Assembly (NCBI GenBank): GCA_001769535.1
Contig: MEOH01000007.1
Span: 112,273 to 176,272, forward strand
Direction of reading: 5' to 3'
Length of the DNA: 64,000 nt
Origin: Bacteroidetes bacterium GWF2_38_335
Lineage (GTDB): Bacteria; Bacteroidota; Bacteroidia; Bacteroidales; GWF2-38-335
Shown: positions 54,097 to 62,475 of the stretch, in pieces
How positions within the stretch are numbered: position 1 is the stretch's first letter
Layout of the letters: every line of letters starts with the position of its first letter
Notes under the pieces: generated by a model
Databases searched by the model: none
Told to the model about the DNA's origin: nothing
Seen by the model: the letters and a program-made list of their open reading frames with translations, nothing else
Position numbers and translations under genes: made by a program

Positions 54097-54813
54097 TCAG
54101 AAAATAATTTTTACCCCATCTCCAATTCTGCTGACAATAATATTATATATTTCAGGATTAGTAGTGCTGTTTATTAAAATAGTAGGAACACTTTCAATGT
54201 CAATAATTTCAGCATTGTTTAAGAGTTCTATAGGTACTGGCTGAAACCAATAAATCGGATCAAAAACCATCTTTGGCGTCATAGGTGTTTCTTTTTTTAA
54301 TACTATTTCTGGTGAGCCCGAAGCACTTTGGGAAAGCACCGTAAACTTTTCAACTGCATTAAATTCAAAATGCACGTTAATTTCATCTCCGGCTCCTGAA
54401 TTAAATATTCCATCCAGTTCAATTTGATTTTCTCCAACCATTTCAACTGTGGAAAATGATATTTGTATTTTTGTAAACGTGCCCTGAGGAATCTCAAAAT
54501 TTAAATCCCCAACAGAAACATTTTGATTAAAGTCAATTTTCAACCCTGAAGAAAAGTTGTTTTTAAAATATACATCGTCACCCTGAACTCTTTTTCCATC
54601 AAAAGTAAAATCTCCCAAAACAATGCTTCCGCTTAAAAAATACAATTTTCCGCCATGACCTTCTTCGCGGTTGACATCAACAATGAAATTCACTGTTGTT
54701 GGTTCATTCCATTTATCCTTATTACAAGAATTAAAAAATAAAATCAATATCAGAAATACAATCCATCTGTTTATTATGAAACTTATATTCAATTTGTTGA
54801 TATTTTTTTTCAT
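54097..54813 (-). CDS. Lipoprotein, first gene of the sigma-factor operon
   Basis: 238 residues. A signal sequence (WIVFLILILFFNSC) places the lipid Cys at residue 30. The mature part is beta-rich, VNFIVDVNREEGHGGKLYFLSGSIVLGDFTFDGKRVQGDDVYF then GLKIDFNQNVSVGDLNFEIPQGTFTKIQISFSTVEM, similar in style to DUF4382-type or sugar-binding Ig lipoproteins. Not recognised with certainty. Placement before an ECF sigma gene suggests a role in sensing. Confidence 0.75.
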   Translation of the reverse strand: MKKNINKLNISFIINRWIVFLILILFFNSCNKDKWNEPTTVNFIVDVNREEGHGGKLYFLSGSIVLGDFTFDGKRVQGDDVYFKNNFSSGLKIDFNQNVSVGDLNFEIPQGTFTKIQISFSTVEMVGENQIELDGIFNSGAGDEINVHFEFNAVEKFTVLSQSASGSPEIVLKKETPMTPKMVFDPIYWFQPVPIELLNNAEIIDIESVPTILINSTTNPEIYNIIVSRIGDGVKIIF

Positions 54814-54867
54814 AAAAAATGATCAAAGAAAATATAATCTATCGAAAAAAATCAAGTTAATTCATTT

Positions 54868-54893
54868 ATACGTTTTTTCGCTCCGTTTGTTCC
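54868..54893 (-). promoter_or_regulatory. Candidate ECF promoter GGAAC-N16-CGTAT
   Basis: On the minus strand, GGAAC (54893-54889) and CGTAT (54872-54868) are 16 bases apart, 55 bases before the lipoprotein ATG. GGAAC with a 16-17 base gap is typical of ECF-sigma promoters; the -10 is less certain for this phylum. Confidence 0.45.
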
Positions 54894-55007
54894 AAAAAAC
54901 AAATAAATTACAAAATTGAAAAATAGAATTTTTAATAAAAATTGAACCATAAAAACAATACCATTTTAGAGAAGGATTTAATAAACAAACTTACTTACTA
55001 CTTGCGT

Positions 55008-55023
55008 CACTACTCACTACTAC
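55008..55023. repeat. Heptamer tandem repeat, CACTACT type, at folP end
   Basis: Just over two units of the CTACTCA heptamer also found at 9563. It supplies the last folP codons and the stop. Confidence 0.7.
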
Positions 55024-55879
55024 AACCAACTCTCACTAAAATCCCAACAACCTCCACAGCCTCCTTTACATCGTGCACCCTCAATATAGAAGCTCCTTTC
55101 ATAATTGCAATAGTGTTAAGAACAGTGGTCCCGTTCAAAGCACCCTCAGGCTTGCAACCCAGCACTTTGTTGATCATGGACTTTCTTGAAACGCCTGCAA
55201 GAACGGGCAGACCAAATACTTTAAAATGATCGAGCTTAGTCATCAACTCATAATTATGCTTCACCGTTTTTCCAAATCCGAATCCGGGATCTATTATAAT
55301 GTCATGAACGCCTAAAGTTCTCAGATGATTGACTTTTTCAGCCAGATATTTTACCACCTCCTGAACCACATTGTTGTAAACGGGATTTTTCTGCATGTTC
55401 TCAGGTGTCCCCTGCATGTGCATGATGATGTACGGCACCTGAATTGCAGCAATGGTTTCAAACATTTTCTCATCCATACTTCCCGCCGAAATATCATTGA
55501 TAATATCTGCCCCTAAATCATTCACGGAAATTTTGGCGACCTCCGATCTGAAAGTATCCACCGAAATGATGGTATCAGGAAATTTTTTCCTGATAATTTT
55601 CAGCATTGGGGTCAATCTGCCTAGTTCCTCTTTTATGTCGGGTATTCGGGCACCCGGACGGGTAGATACTCCCCCGATATCAATAATTGCGGCTCCTTCT
55701 GAAAGCATTTTTTCAACGTGGAGCAGGATTTCTTTTTCTGATTTGTTTATGCCCCCATCATAAAATGAATCCGGTGTAACATTCAAAATGCCCATAACCA
55801 CAGGTGTTGATAAATCAAGTAATTTACCCCTGCAATTAATATTTTTTTTATTTTCAAAAACTGTATCTTTAACAGTCAT
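55010..55879 (-). CDS. folP: Dihydropteroate synthase
   Basis: 289 residues. It condenses p-aminobenzoate with dihydropterin pyrophosphate in folate synthesis. Visible: VVMGILNVTPDSFYDGG, the loop with DIGGVSTRPGA, SVDT, GADIINDIS, HMQGTP, IIDPGFGFGKT, GLPVLAGVSRKSMI and the terminal LRVHDV. The C-terminus runs into VGCSSE, where the final codons come from the CACTACT repeat. The gene is divergent from tmk with only 31 bp between, so the two promoters must overlap. cdaA, its usual neighbour, is 6.7 kb downstream. Confidence 0.95.
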   Translation of the reverse strand: MTVKDTVFENKKNINCRGKLLDLSTPVVMGILNVTPDSFYDGGINKSEKEILLHVEKMLSEGAAIIDIGGVSTRPGARIPDIKEELGRLTPMLKIIRKKFPDTIISVDTFRSEVAKISVNDLGADIINDISAGSMDEKMFETIAAIQVPYIIMHMQGTPENMQKNPVYNNVVQEVVKYLAEKVNHLRTLGVHDIIIDPGFGFGKTVKHNYELMTKLDHFKVFGLPVLAGVSRKSMINKVLGCKPEGALNGTTVLNTIAIMKGASILRVHDVKEAVEVVGILVRVGCSSE

Positions 55880-55910
55880 AAAATCTTTTTTTCAAAGTTA
55901 AATAAAATTT

Positions 55911-56594
55911 ATGAAGTTTATAGTTATCGAAGGACTTGATGGATCAGGAAAATCAACGCAGATTAAGCTGTTGAAGGAATATCTTGAGAACAACAACATC
56001 AGATATAAATATTTGCATTTTCCACGCACTGATGCTCCTTATTACGGCGAACTCATAGCCATGTTCCTGCGTGGCGAATTCGGCGACCTCAAACAGGTCA
56101 GTCCGTACCTTGTTGCCCTCATTTATGCCGGCGACCGCATGGACGCTTCGTCCATGATCAGGACCTGGCTCGATGAAGGTTATCTGGTTCTCGTTGACCG
56201 ATATGTTTATTCAAACATTGCTTTTCAGTGCGCCAAACTTGAAAAAAGCGAGGACCGGACCAAACTGATGGAATGGATTTTTAACCTTGAATTCGATTAC
56301 CATAAAATACCCAGGCCCGAGCTGAATATCTTGCTGGATGTGCCTTTCCAGTTCACTGAACAAAAACTTTCCAAAAATCGTTGTGGTGAGGACCGCGATT
56401 ATTTAAACGGAAAAAAAGACATCCACGAAGCCAGTCTGGACTTCCAGAAAACCGTCCGTGAAGTATATCTCGAAGCCGTTAAAAACGATCCTGCTTTTTG
56501 CCGCATCGACTGCTCAAACAACAGCGAAATGGCTGAGAAGGAGCAGATTTTTGAGAAGGTAATTTCTGTTTTGAAATCAAAAAACATTATTTAG
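55911..56594 (+). CDS. tmk: Thymidylate kinase (dTMP kinase)
   Basis: 227 residues. It phosphorylates dTMP to dTDP. P-loop EGLDGSGKSTQ at the start, FPRTD (the Arg contact), YAGDRMDASSMI with the DR motif, LVDRYVYSNIAFQ, LDVPF and the lid KNRCGEDRDYLNGKKDIHEAS. The overall shape and lid (long, with HEA) correspond to the eukaryote-like/Bacteroidetes group of thymidylate kinases. Divergent from folP. Confidence 0.93.
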   Translation: MKFIVIEGLDGSGKSTQIKLLKEYLENNNIRYKYLHFPRTDAPYYGELIAMFLRGEFGDLKQVSPYLVALIYAGDRMDASSMIRTWLDEGYLVLVDRYVYSNIAFQCAKLEKSEDRTKLMEWIFNLEFDYHKIPRPELNILLDVPFQFTEQKLSKNRCGEDRDYLNGKKDIHEASLDFQKTVREVYLEAVKNDPAFCRIDCSNNSEMAEKEQIFEKVISVLKSKNII

Positions 56595-56671
56595 TTTCTT
56601 TAAATCTTTCTGGGATTAATTTACTTAACAATACGTTAACGTCATAATTAACACTTTTTTTATCGCAAGAC

Positions 56672-56702
56672 TTTGTAAATACTCAGTAGTAAATTATTTT
56701 TG
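56672..56702 (+). promoter_or_regulatory. Full Bacteroidetes promoter TTTG-N19-TATTTTTG
   Basis: TTTG at 56672-56675 and TATTTTTG at 56695-56702 with exactly 19 bases between, 18 bases before the ATG at 56721. This is the best housekeeping promoter match in the window. Confidence 0.65.
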
Positions 56703-56720
56703 AACATTCAATTGTAAACT

Positions 56721-57299
56721 ATGAGCATGATATCTGAAATAAAACGAATTGGCGGTTACCCGGTAAACATCCGCACCATTGCTGCAATTTTTGTGGGTTT
56801 GATATTTATCATTTCGGGCTTTACCAAAGCCATGGACCCGCTGGGACTGAAGGAAATTTTCAAGGATTACTTTTTCGCATTCGAATTGCGCAAACCGGCC
56901 TATGCCCTTGATGATATGATGACATGGAGCCACGGAACAGTTTCTCTGGTTTCGGGTGTGCTGCTTTCAGCCATCGAATTTATGATCGGACTGTGCCTTT
57001 TACTGGGTGTCAAAATCAGATACATGAGCTATTTTGCTTTCTTTTTCATGGTATTCTTTACTCCGCTTACACTTTTCCTGGCTATCTACGATCCGTTTTC
57101 ACATTGTGGATGTTTTGGAAATGCCATCATCCTTTCAAACTGGGAAACTTTCATTAAAAATATCATTATCCTGATTCCGGCTATTCTCATTTTCATCAAC
57201 AAAAAAGAATATAAATCATCTTTTTCATGCAAATGGGACTGGGTCATCATGATCTCAGGATTTATTTTTATAATCATTTTTTCGTACTTAAGGTATTAA
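56721..57299 (+). CDS. DoxX/MauE-like membrane protein
   Basis: 192 residues. Four hydrophobic helices with IFVGLIFIISGFTKAMDPLGLKEIFKDYFFAF, a second helix around FMIGLCLLLGV, FFMVFFTPLTLFLAIYDPFSHCGCFGNAIILSNWETFIKNIIILIPAILIF. The CGCFG...W.TF.KNI motif is that of MauE/DoxX redox proteins, where the Cys pair can pass electrons or disulfides through the membrane. It is the short, domain-less paralogue of the following gene, 17 bp away, so they form one operon. Confidence 0.86.
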   Translation: MSMISEIKRIGGYPVNIRTIAAIFVGLIFIISGFTKAMDPLGLKEIFKDYFFAFELRKPAYALDDMMTWSHGTVSLVSGVLLSAIEFMIGLCLLLGVKIRYMSYFAFFFMVFFTPLTLFLAIYDPFSHCGCFGNAIILSNWETFIKNIIILIPAILIFINKKEYKSSFSCKWDWVIMISGFIFIIIFSYLRY

Positions 57300-57316
57300 C
57301 ATTAATCTGAAAAGAA

Positions 57317-58762
57317 ATGAATAGAACTATGCTAATAATTAAGGAAGTCAGCCGGGTGCTGATCGGACTGGTTTTTGTTTATTCAGGCTTTGTAAAAGCC
57401 ATTGACCCGTTGGGATCTGAATATAAATTTCTTGATTATTTTCATGATGCATTCGGAATTTCATGGATGGACTGGTCGGCTCATATTCTGGCCATCCTCA
57501 TGAGTGCAGCCGAATTTCTTATTGGTATGTGTTTCCTTTTCAGTGTGAAAATGAAAATTGCCTCATGGGCGGCTGCCGGTTTTATGCTTATTTTTACTCC
57601 GCTTACACTGTACCTTGCCATCGCAAACCCTGTCCACGACTGCGGATGCTTCGGTGATGCGCTGATTCTTACTAATTGGCAGACTTTCTACAAAAATATC
57701 ATTATTGACATATTTATTTTAATTGCGGTTTTATACAGAAAATCGTATACACCCTGGCTTAAATGCAGATGGGAGTGGGTTTTTGTCGGTGGTTCCCTGC
57801 TGTTGAGTCTGATAATATCTCATTGTGCCCTGCAGCACCTGCCGATGTTCGATTTCAGACCTTATAAAGTTGGAACAGACTTAAATCATTCTCTTTTAGT
57901 CCCCGAAGATGCTGTTCAAAGCGAATACGAAAGCAGCTGTTTATACACCAACACAAAAACCGGTGAGCAAAAGGAATTTGCATTGGACAGTCTGCCTGCC
58001 GATCCCGTTTGGGAATGGGATTCCACCATCAATAAACTGGTTGTTCAGGGCTATGAACCGCCCATCCACGATTTTGTAATCACCACTGCACAAGGCGAAG
58101 ATATTACTGCTGAGATTGTTGCCGATCCAAACTACAATTTCCTGCTGGTGGCTTATGACCTTAATAAAACCGATATGGATGCCTTTGTTAAAGCCAATGA
58201 TATTGCCCGTTTCTGTAAAATGGCCGGCTATAATTTCAGATGTCTGACTGCATCAACTGCTACCACCATTGAGGAGTTTAAAAAGGAACTGGAAGGAATG
58301 GTCTCTGAAATTCCCGATTCGGTGAAACCCGATTCATCGGTTCAGATAAAACTTATTTATCAGCAGGAAATGGAAACCATTGCCATATCCGAAACCGATC
58401 CCGAACCAGATTCATCATGGCACTTCCAGAAAATTGATACTGTAGTGGTCTATGAAAAACCACAGAAAATTGCTTTTGATTTCTATGGTATGGATCCCAT
58501 TCAACTTAAAACAATGATCAGGGCTAATCCCGGAATGGTATTGCTGCGCGATGGAGTGATCATCGGAAAATGGCATTACAACGATTTCCCGGATGTCACC
58601 GATATTACTGAAAACCACTTCATGGCCCGCGCTTTTGAGGATTATATGAATTACACCTCCCGAATGATTAACAGAATAATTTTGATGCTGCTGATTGTAA
58701 CCGGATTGGTTTATTTGTCTGTTTATTTGTATTTTAGAAAAAACCATAGAAAAAATAATTGA
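57317..58762 (+). CDS. DoxX-type membrane protein with exported C-terminal domain (BT_3928-like)
   Basis: 481 residues. The first 165 residues repeat the DoxX/MauE design of the upstream gene (VLIGLVFVYSGFVKAIDPLGSEYKFLDYF, VHDCGCFGDALILTNWQTFYKNIIIDIFIL). From about 180 a soluble part follows (VGTDLNHSLLVPEDAVQSEYESSCLYTNTKTGEQKEFAL, then a thioredoxin-like segment NFLLVAYDLNKTDMDAFVKANDIARFCKMAGYNFRCLTAST and VVYEKPQKIAFDFYGMDPIQLKTMIRANPGMVLLRDGVIIGKW). A last membrane helix (IILMLLIVTGLVYLSVYLYF) closes it. It resembles the BT_3928 family. It probably couples a membrane redox pair to a periplasmic Trx-like fold; the reaction is unknown. Confidence 0.86.
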   Translation: MNRTMLIIKEVSRVLIGLVFVYSGFVKAIDPLGSEYKFLDYFHDAFGISWMDWSAHILAILMSAAEFLIGMCFLFSVKMKIASWAAAGFMLIFTPLTLYLAIANPVHDCGCFGDALILTNWQTFYKNIIIDIFILIAVLYRKSYTPWLKCRWEWVFVGGSLLLSLIISHCALQHLPMFDFRPYKVGTDLNHSLLVPEDAVQSEYESSCLYTNTKTGEQKEFALDSLPADPVWEWDSTINKLVVQGYEPPIHDFVITTAQGEDITAEIVADPNYNFLLVAYDLNKTDMDAFVKANDIARFCKMAGYNFRCLTASTATTIEEFKKELEGMVSEIPDSVKPDSSVQIKLIYQQEMETIAISETDPEPDSSWHFQKIDTVVVYEKPQKIAFDFYGMDPIQLKTMIRANPGMVLLRDGVIIGKWHYNDFPDVTDITENHFMARAFEDYMNYTSRMINRIILMLLIVTGLVYLSVYLYFRKNHRKNN

Positions 58763-58772
58763 TTTTTGTAAT

Positions 58773-58833
58773 ACGGGTAGAGACGCAATATTTTGCGTCT
58801 CTACAACCGTATTAATATTGTGTCTCTACCCGT
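58773..58833. repeat. Nested palindrome with two alternative stems
   Basis: The short form is GTAGAGACGCAA-TATT-TTGCGTCTCTAC (58777-58804), 12 bp. The long form pairs 58773-58792 with 58814-58833, 19 of 20 positions, with the second arm of the short form in its loop. The two exclude each other. A smaller relative lies after miaA at 13929. Confidence 0.8.
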
Positions 58834-58889
58834 TTCCCAAAATAACCCTTCCCCCAAAACAAATAAAATCTAAACCATTTATATAATAT

Positions 58890-58917
58890 GCCTGTTTTAT
58901 TAACGGGCTTTTTTTAT
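58890..58917 (+). terminator. Terminator before the fucosidase genes
   Basis: GCCTGTT-TTATT-AACGGGC (one G-T pair) followed by T7. It ends the DoxX transcript 20 bases ahead of the next ATG and separates it from the fucosidase pair. Confidence 0.8.
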
Positions 58918-58939
58918 TTTTACGGTAAATTTTATCAAT

Positions 58940-60400
58940 ATGAGAATCCTTTTATTGCTTTTGCTTGTTTCCGTTTTGTCTTTCGCACAGGAAGATGAAA
59001 AACAAAAATATTATCCCGAAACCGATCCGCTGGTCTTAAAAAAACTTGAGGAATGGCAGGATATGAAATTTGGTCTGCTCATGCACTGGGGCGCCTACAG
59101 CCAATGGGGTATTGTCGAATCATGGTCAATCTGCCCCGAAGATTACGGCTGGTGCGAGAGAAAAAAAGGCAAAAGTCCGGACAGCTATTTTGACTATGTA
59201 AAAGATTATGAGAATCTTAAAACTACTTTCAATCCCACCGGTTTCGAACCCGAAAACTGGGCTAAGGCAGCTAAGGATGCCGGAATGAAATATGTGGTTT
59301 TTACCACCAAACACCACGACGGTTTTTGCATGTTTGATTCCAAAGAAACAGATTATAAGATCACCGATAAAGGATGCCCGTTTTCTGCTGATAAAAGATC
59401 AGATGTCACTAAGGAAATCTTCAATGCCTTTCGGAAAGAAGGTCTGTGGACAGGCGCATATTTCTCAAAGCCCGACTGGCACAGCGATTATTATTGGTAT
59501 CCGTATTTTCCGCCAAAAGACCGCAATGTAAACTACGATCCCATTGTTTATCCTGAGCTGTGGCAAAAGTTTGTGGATTTTACCCACAATCAGATAATGG
59601 AGCTGATGACCGGATACGGCAATATTGATATCCTTTGGCTCGATGGCGGTTGGGTTGCCAAAGCCGATTCGGTTGAAATCACCAAATACTGGCATGAAAA
59701 ACAATTTTCTTCCGGGTTTATTAAAAGTTCATGGGTCAATCAGGACATTAAAATGGATGAGATGGTTAAAAAAGCCCGCGAAAAGCAATCTGGTCTCATC
59801 GTCGTTGACCGCGCCGTTGAAGGAAAAAACCAAAATTACCTGACACCCGAAAACCGTGTTCCTGAAAAAGCATTGCCTTATCCGTGGGAGTCGTGCATTA
59901 TTGCCGGCGGTGGATGGGCATGGGTACCCGATCCTCAGTTCAAATCATCTCACGAACTTATTCAAATGCTCGTTGATATCGTGTGCAAAGGTGGCAACCT
60001 TTTACTCAATATCGCGCCCTCACCCGAAGGAAAATGGCACCCCGATGCTTATGCAAGACTTTCAGACATTGGCGACTGGATGAAAATAAACTCCGAAGCC
60101 ATCTACGAAACCCGCGCCATTGAACCTTACAAGGAAAGAAATATTTGTTATACCAATAAGAAAAACACCAAAACTGTTTATCTGCTTTATCTGGCAGGTG
60201 AAGAAGAAGTGGAAATGCCCGGTGTGATCCGTTTCAGAGGTCTTACACCAGCAAAAGGTACTGAGATCACCATGCTGGGAACCGATACAAAAATAGAATG
60301 GGCTCTGGGAGCCGCGGATAACATTATCACCATTCCGCCCGATCTCAGGAAAAATCCACCTTGTAAGCATGTGTGGGTGTTTAAAATGACCATCAGATAA
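58940..60400 (+). CDS. Alpha-L-fucosidase, GH29
   Basis: 486 residues. Signal peptide (LLLLLLVSVLSFAQ), then a GH29 catalytic barrel: KFGLLMHWGAYSQWG, ESWSICPEDYGWCERK, KYVVFTTKHHDGFCMFDS (substrate His pair), TGAYFSKPDWHSDYYW and the nucleophile in DILWLDGGW (Asp235). A small C-terminal beta-sandwich follows (VYLLYLAGEEEVEMPG). It removes alpha-L-fucose from glycans, in the periplasm or outside. The next gene is a second GH29, 10 bp away. No SusC/SusD pair is adjacent. Confidence 0.94.
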   Translation: MRILLLLLLVSVLSFAQEDEKQKYYPETDPLVLKKLEEWQDMKFGLLMHWGAYSQWGIVESWSICPEDYGWCERKKGKSPDSYFDYVKDYENLKTTFNPTGFEPENWAKAAKDAGMKYVVFTTKHHDGFCMFDSKETDYKITDKGCPFSADKRSDVTKEIFNAFRKEGLWTGAYFSKPDWHSDYYWYPYFPPKDRNVNYDPIVYPELWQKFVDFTHNQIMELMTGYGNIDILWLDGGWVAKADSVEITKYWHEKQFSSGFIKSSWVNQDIKMDEMVKKAREKQSGLIVVDRAVEGKNQNYLTPENRVPEKALPYPWESCIIAGGGWAWVPDPQFKSSHELIQMLVDIVCKGGNLLLNIAPSPEGKWHPDAYARLSDIGDWMKINSEAIYETRAIEPYKERNICYTNKKNTKTVYLLYLAGEEEVEMPGVIRFRGLTPAKGTEITMLGTDTKIEWALGAADNIITIPPDLRKNPPCKHVWVFKMTIR

Positions 60401-60409
60401 TTATTTGTC

Positions 60410-61705
60410 ATGAAAAAATTGTTTTTATTTTTTGCATTGCTGCCCTCTGTTATTTTCTCCCAGGAAAAAGACAGTGTCTATTACTCAAAAATGCAGTGGT
60501 TTGCTGATGCCAAACTGGGAATTTTCATTCACTGGGGAATATACGCTGTTAATGGCATTTCAGAGTCATGGTCGTTTTATAACGGGTACATCTCGCATGA
60601 AGATTACGTGAAGCAAAAGGATGGTTTCACTGCCGAAAAATATGATCCTGCTTTGTGGGCAAAACTAATTAAGGAATCGGGCGCAAAATATTCAGTGATC
60701 ACCTCGCGCCATCACGACGGCTTTGCTTTGTGGAACACCAAATTAGGTAATTTCAATGCAGTGAAAAACTCGGCTGCGAAAAAAGATGTGCTCACACCTT
60801 TTATGAAAGCTTTGCGCAACGAAGGACTGAAAGTCGGGATTTATTATTCGCTGTCAGACTGGTCACATCCCGATTACACCAATTTCACCAACAAGGAAAA
60901 AAGGTATGAAAACGACCCCGAACGCTGGAAAAAATACCTGACTTATTTTCAGGGTCAGCTGAATGAACTTTCTGATAGCTATAATCCCGATTTGTTTTGG
61001 TTCGACGGCGACTGGGAACACAGTGCCGATGAGTGGGAGGCAAAGAAAGTTCGCGCCATGCTCATCACCAAAAATCAAAACGTTATTTTAAACTCCCGGC
61101 TTCAGGGCTACGGCGATTACGCAACACCCGAGCAGGGCATGCCGGTGGTAAAACCCGAATCGGAATTCTGGGAACTGTGCCTCACCATGAACGACTCCTG
61201 GGGATATCAGGGAGTGGATGTAAACTACAAAACCCCGCAACAGGTCATTGATATTTTTGCAGATGTCATCAGCAAGGGCGGCAACCTGCTGCTGGATATC
61301 GGTCCGAAAGCCGACGGCACCATTCCCGATGAACAGGTAAACATCCTTAAGGAGCTGGGCAGCTGGACCAAAAAGCACTCCGAAGCCATTTTCGGAACCC
61401 GTGCAGGCATTTACAAGGAACATTTTGCCGGACCATCGACCCTTTCAAAAGATAAAAAAATGCTGTATCTTTTTGTAAAAGGCAATCCCAATGAAGAAAT
61501 TGAACTACTGGGCATCAAAAATAAAATCAACAGGGTTTATGTAGTGGGAGAGGGCACCATGTTAAATTACAAACTCATGGGTAAAGTATACTGGAGCGAA
61601 TACCCCGGCATCACTTACATTTCATTGCCTAAAAACGTTCAGGATAAATACATGACCGTGGTGGCCGTATTGCTTGATGGGGAGGTTGATTTGTACAGGA
61701 AATAG
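60410..61705 (+). CDS. Alpha-L-fucosidase, GH29 (second enzyme)
   Basis: 431 residues. Signal peptide (LFFALLPSVIFSQ). Catalytic landmarks: AKLGIFIHWGIYAVNGISESWSFY, KYSVITSRHHDGFALWNT, VGIYYSLSDWSHPDY, LFWFDGDWE with nucleophile Asp199, and YATPEQGMPVV. It is shorter and only distantly similar to the upstream enzyme, so the two may differ in linkage preference. Same operon, same direction. Substrate preference cannot be told from sequence alone. Confidence 0.94.
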   Translation: MKKLFLFFALLPSVIFSQEKDSVYYSKMQWFADAKLGIFIHWGIYAVNGISESWSFYNGYISHEDYVKQKDGFTAEKYDPALWAKLIKESGAKYSVITSRHHDGFALWNTKLGNFNAVKNSAAKKDVLTPFMKALRNEGLKVGIYYSLSDWSHPDYTNFTNKEKRYENDPERWKKYLTYFQGQLNELSDSYNPDLFWFDGDWEHSADEWEAKKVRAMLITKNQNVILNSRLQGYGDYATPEQGMPVVKPESEFWELCLTMNDSWGYQGVDVNYKTPQQVIDIFADVISKGGNLLLDIGPKADGTIPDEQVNILKELGSWTKKHSEAIFGTRAGIYKEHFAGPSTLSKDKKMLYLFVKGNPNEEIELLGIKNKINRVYVVGEGTMLNYKLMGKVYWSEYPGITYISLPKNVQDKYMTVVAVLLDGEVDLYRK

Positions 61706-61734
61706 AAAAGTTGTGGGAGAACATCAGGCATTAT

Positions 61735-62475
61735 CTAAACACCTCCCCCTAAAAACAAATTTCCCCCTGAAACCCATTTTGCTTCATCTGATATCAGAAA
61801 AGCCACAGCCGATGCCACATCCTGCGGTTCACCCATGCCCAAGAGATGAATGTTTTTATGCTTTTCAATGGCTTCTTCCATAATGATATTTTCTTCTGCA
61901 CCAAGCAAAGGAGTTTTTACAAAATTAGGCGAAATGGTGTTGCATCTGATTTTTTTTGGTGCCAGTTCCATTGCCAAAACCTTCACATACCCGTCAAGGG
62001 CACATTTGCTGGCAGTGTACATGGCTCCGCCAATATAGGGATATTTTGTTGCAGCACTTGAAATAAATACAAGAGATGCCCCATGGTTCAGCAGTTTTTT
62101 TGATTGCAGTTTTCCGCAAAGCAGAATAACCGAAATCACATTCACCGAAAATGTATCGTCAATAAGCTTTTTGTTCAGAAATTTGGTTGGCCTTGGCTGA
62201 CTCACTCCCGCTGAAAACACCACACCGTTGAGTTTTGGCAGACGAGATATCAGATCATCAATCTCATCTTCCTTAGTGAGGTCAGTAGTGAAAAATTTGT
62301 GCCCTTCACCCGACAATTTATTCATGGTTTCCCTGAGATTGGCCTCATTTCTTCCGGTGATAATCAGCTTTGCACCACAATTGCTTAAGGTAACTGCACA
62401 CTGACTTCCTATTCCGGATGATCCTCCGGTAACCAGAATGATTTTGCCGTTTAAATCCAAATTTGAATTATCCAT
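61735..62475 (-). CDS. SDR-family oxidoreductase (FabG-like)
   Basis: 246 residues from the ATG at 62475 (MDNSNLD), which overlaps the KAS III stop by 8 bp; a longer frame is unlikely. NAD(P) motif TGGSSGIG (16-23), Ser140 in FISSAA, and YTASK with Tyr153/Lys157 make a complete classical SDR triad. Ending LISDEAKWVSGGNLFLGGGV is FabG-like. It is probably a 3-oxoacyl-ACP reductase or a sugar reductase working with the adjacent ACP and KAS III. Confidence 0.9.
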   Translation of the reverse strand: MDNSNLDLNGKIILVTGGSSGIGSQCAVTLSNCGAKLIITGRNEANLRETMNKLSGEGHKFFTTDLTKEDEIDDLISRLPKLNGVVFSAGVSQPRPTKFLNKKLIDDTFSVNVISVILLCGKLQSKKLLNHGASLVFISSAATKYPYIGGAMYTASKCALDGYVKVLAMELAPKKIRCNTISPNFVKTPLLGAEENIIMEEAIEKHKNIHLLGMGEPQDVASAVAFLISDEAKWVSGGNLFLGGGV

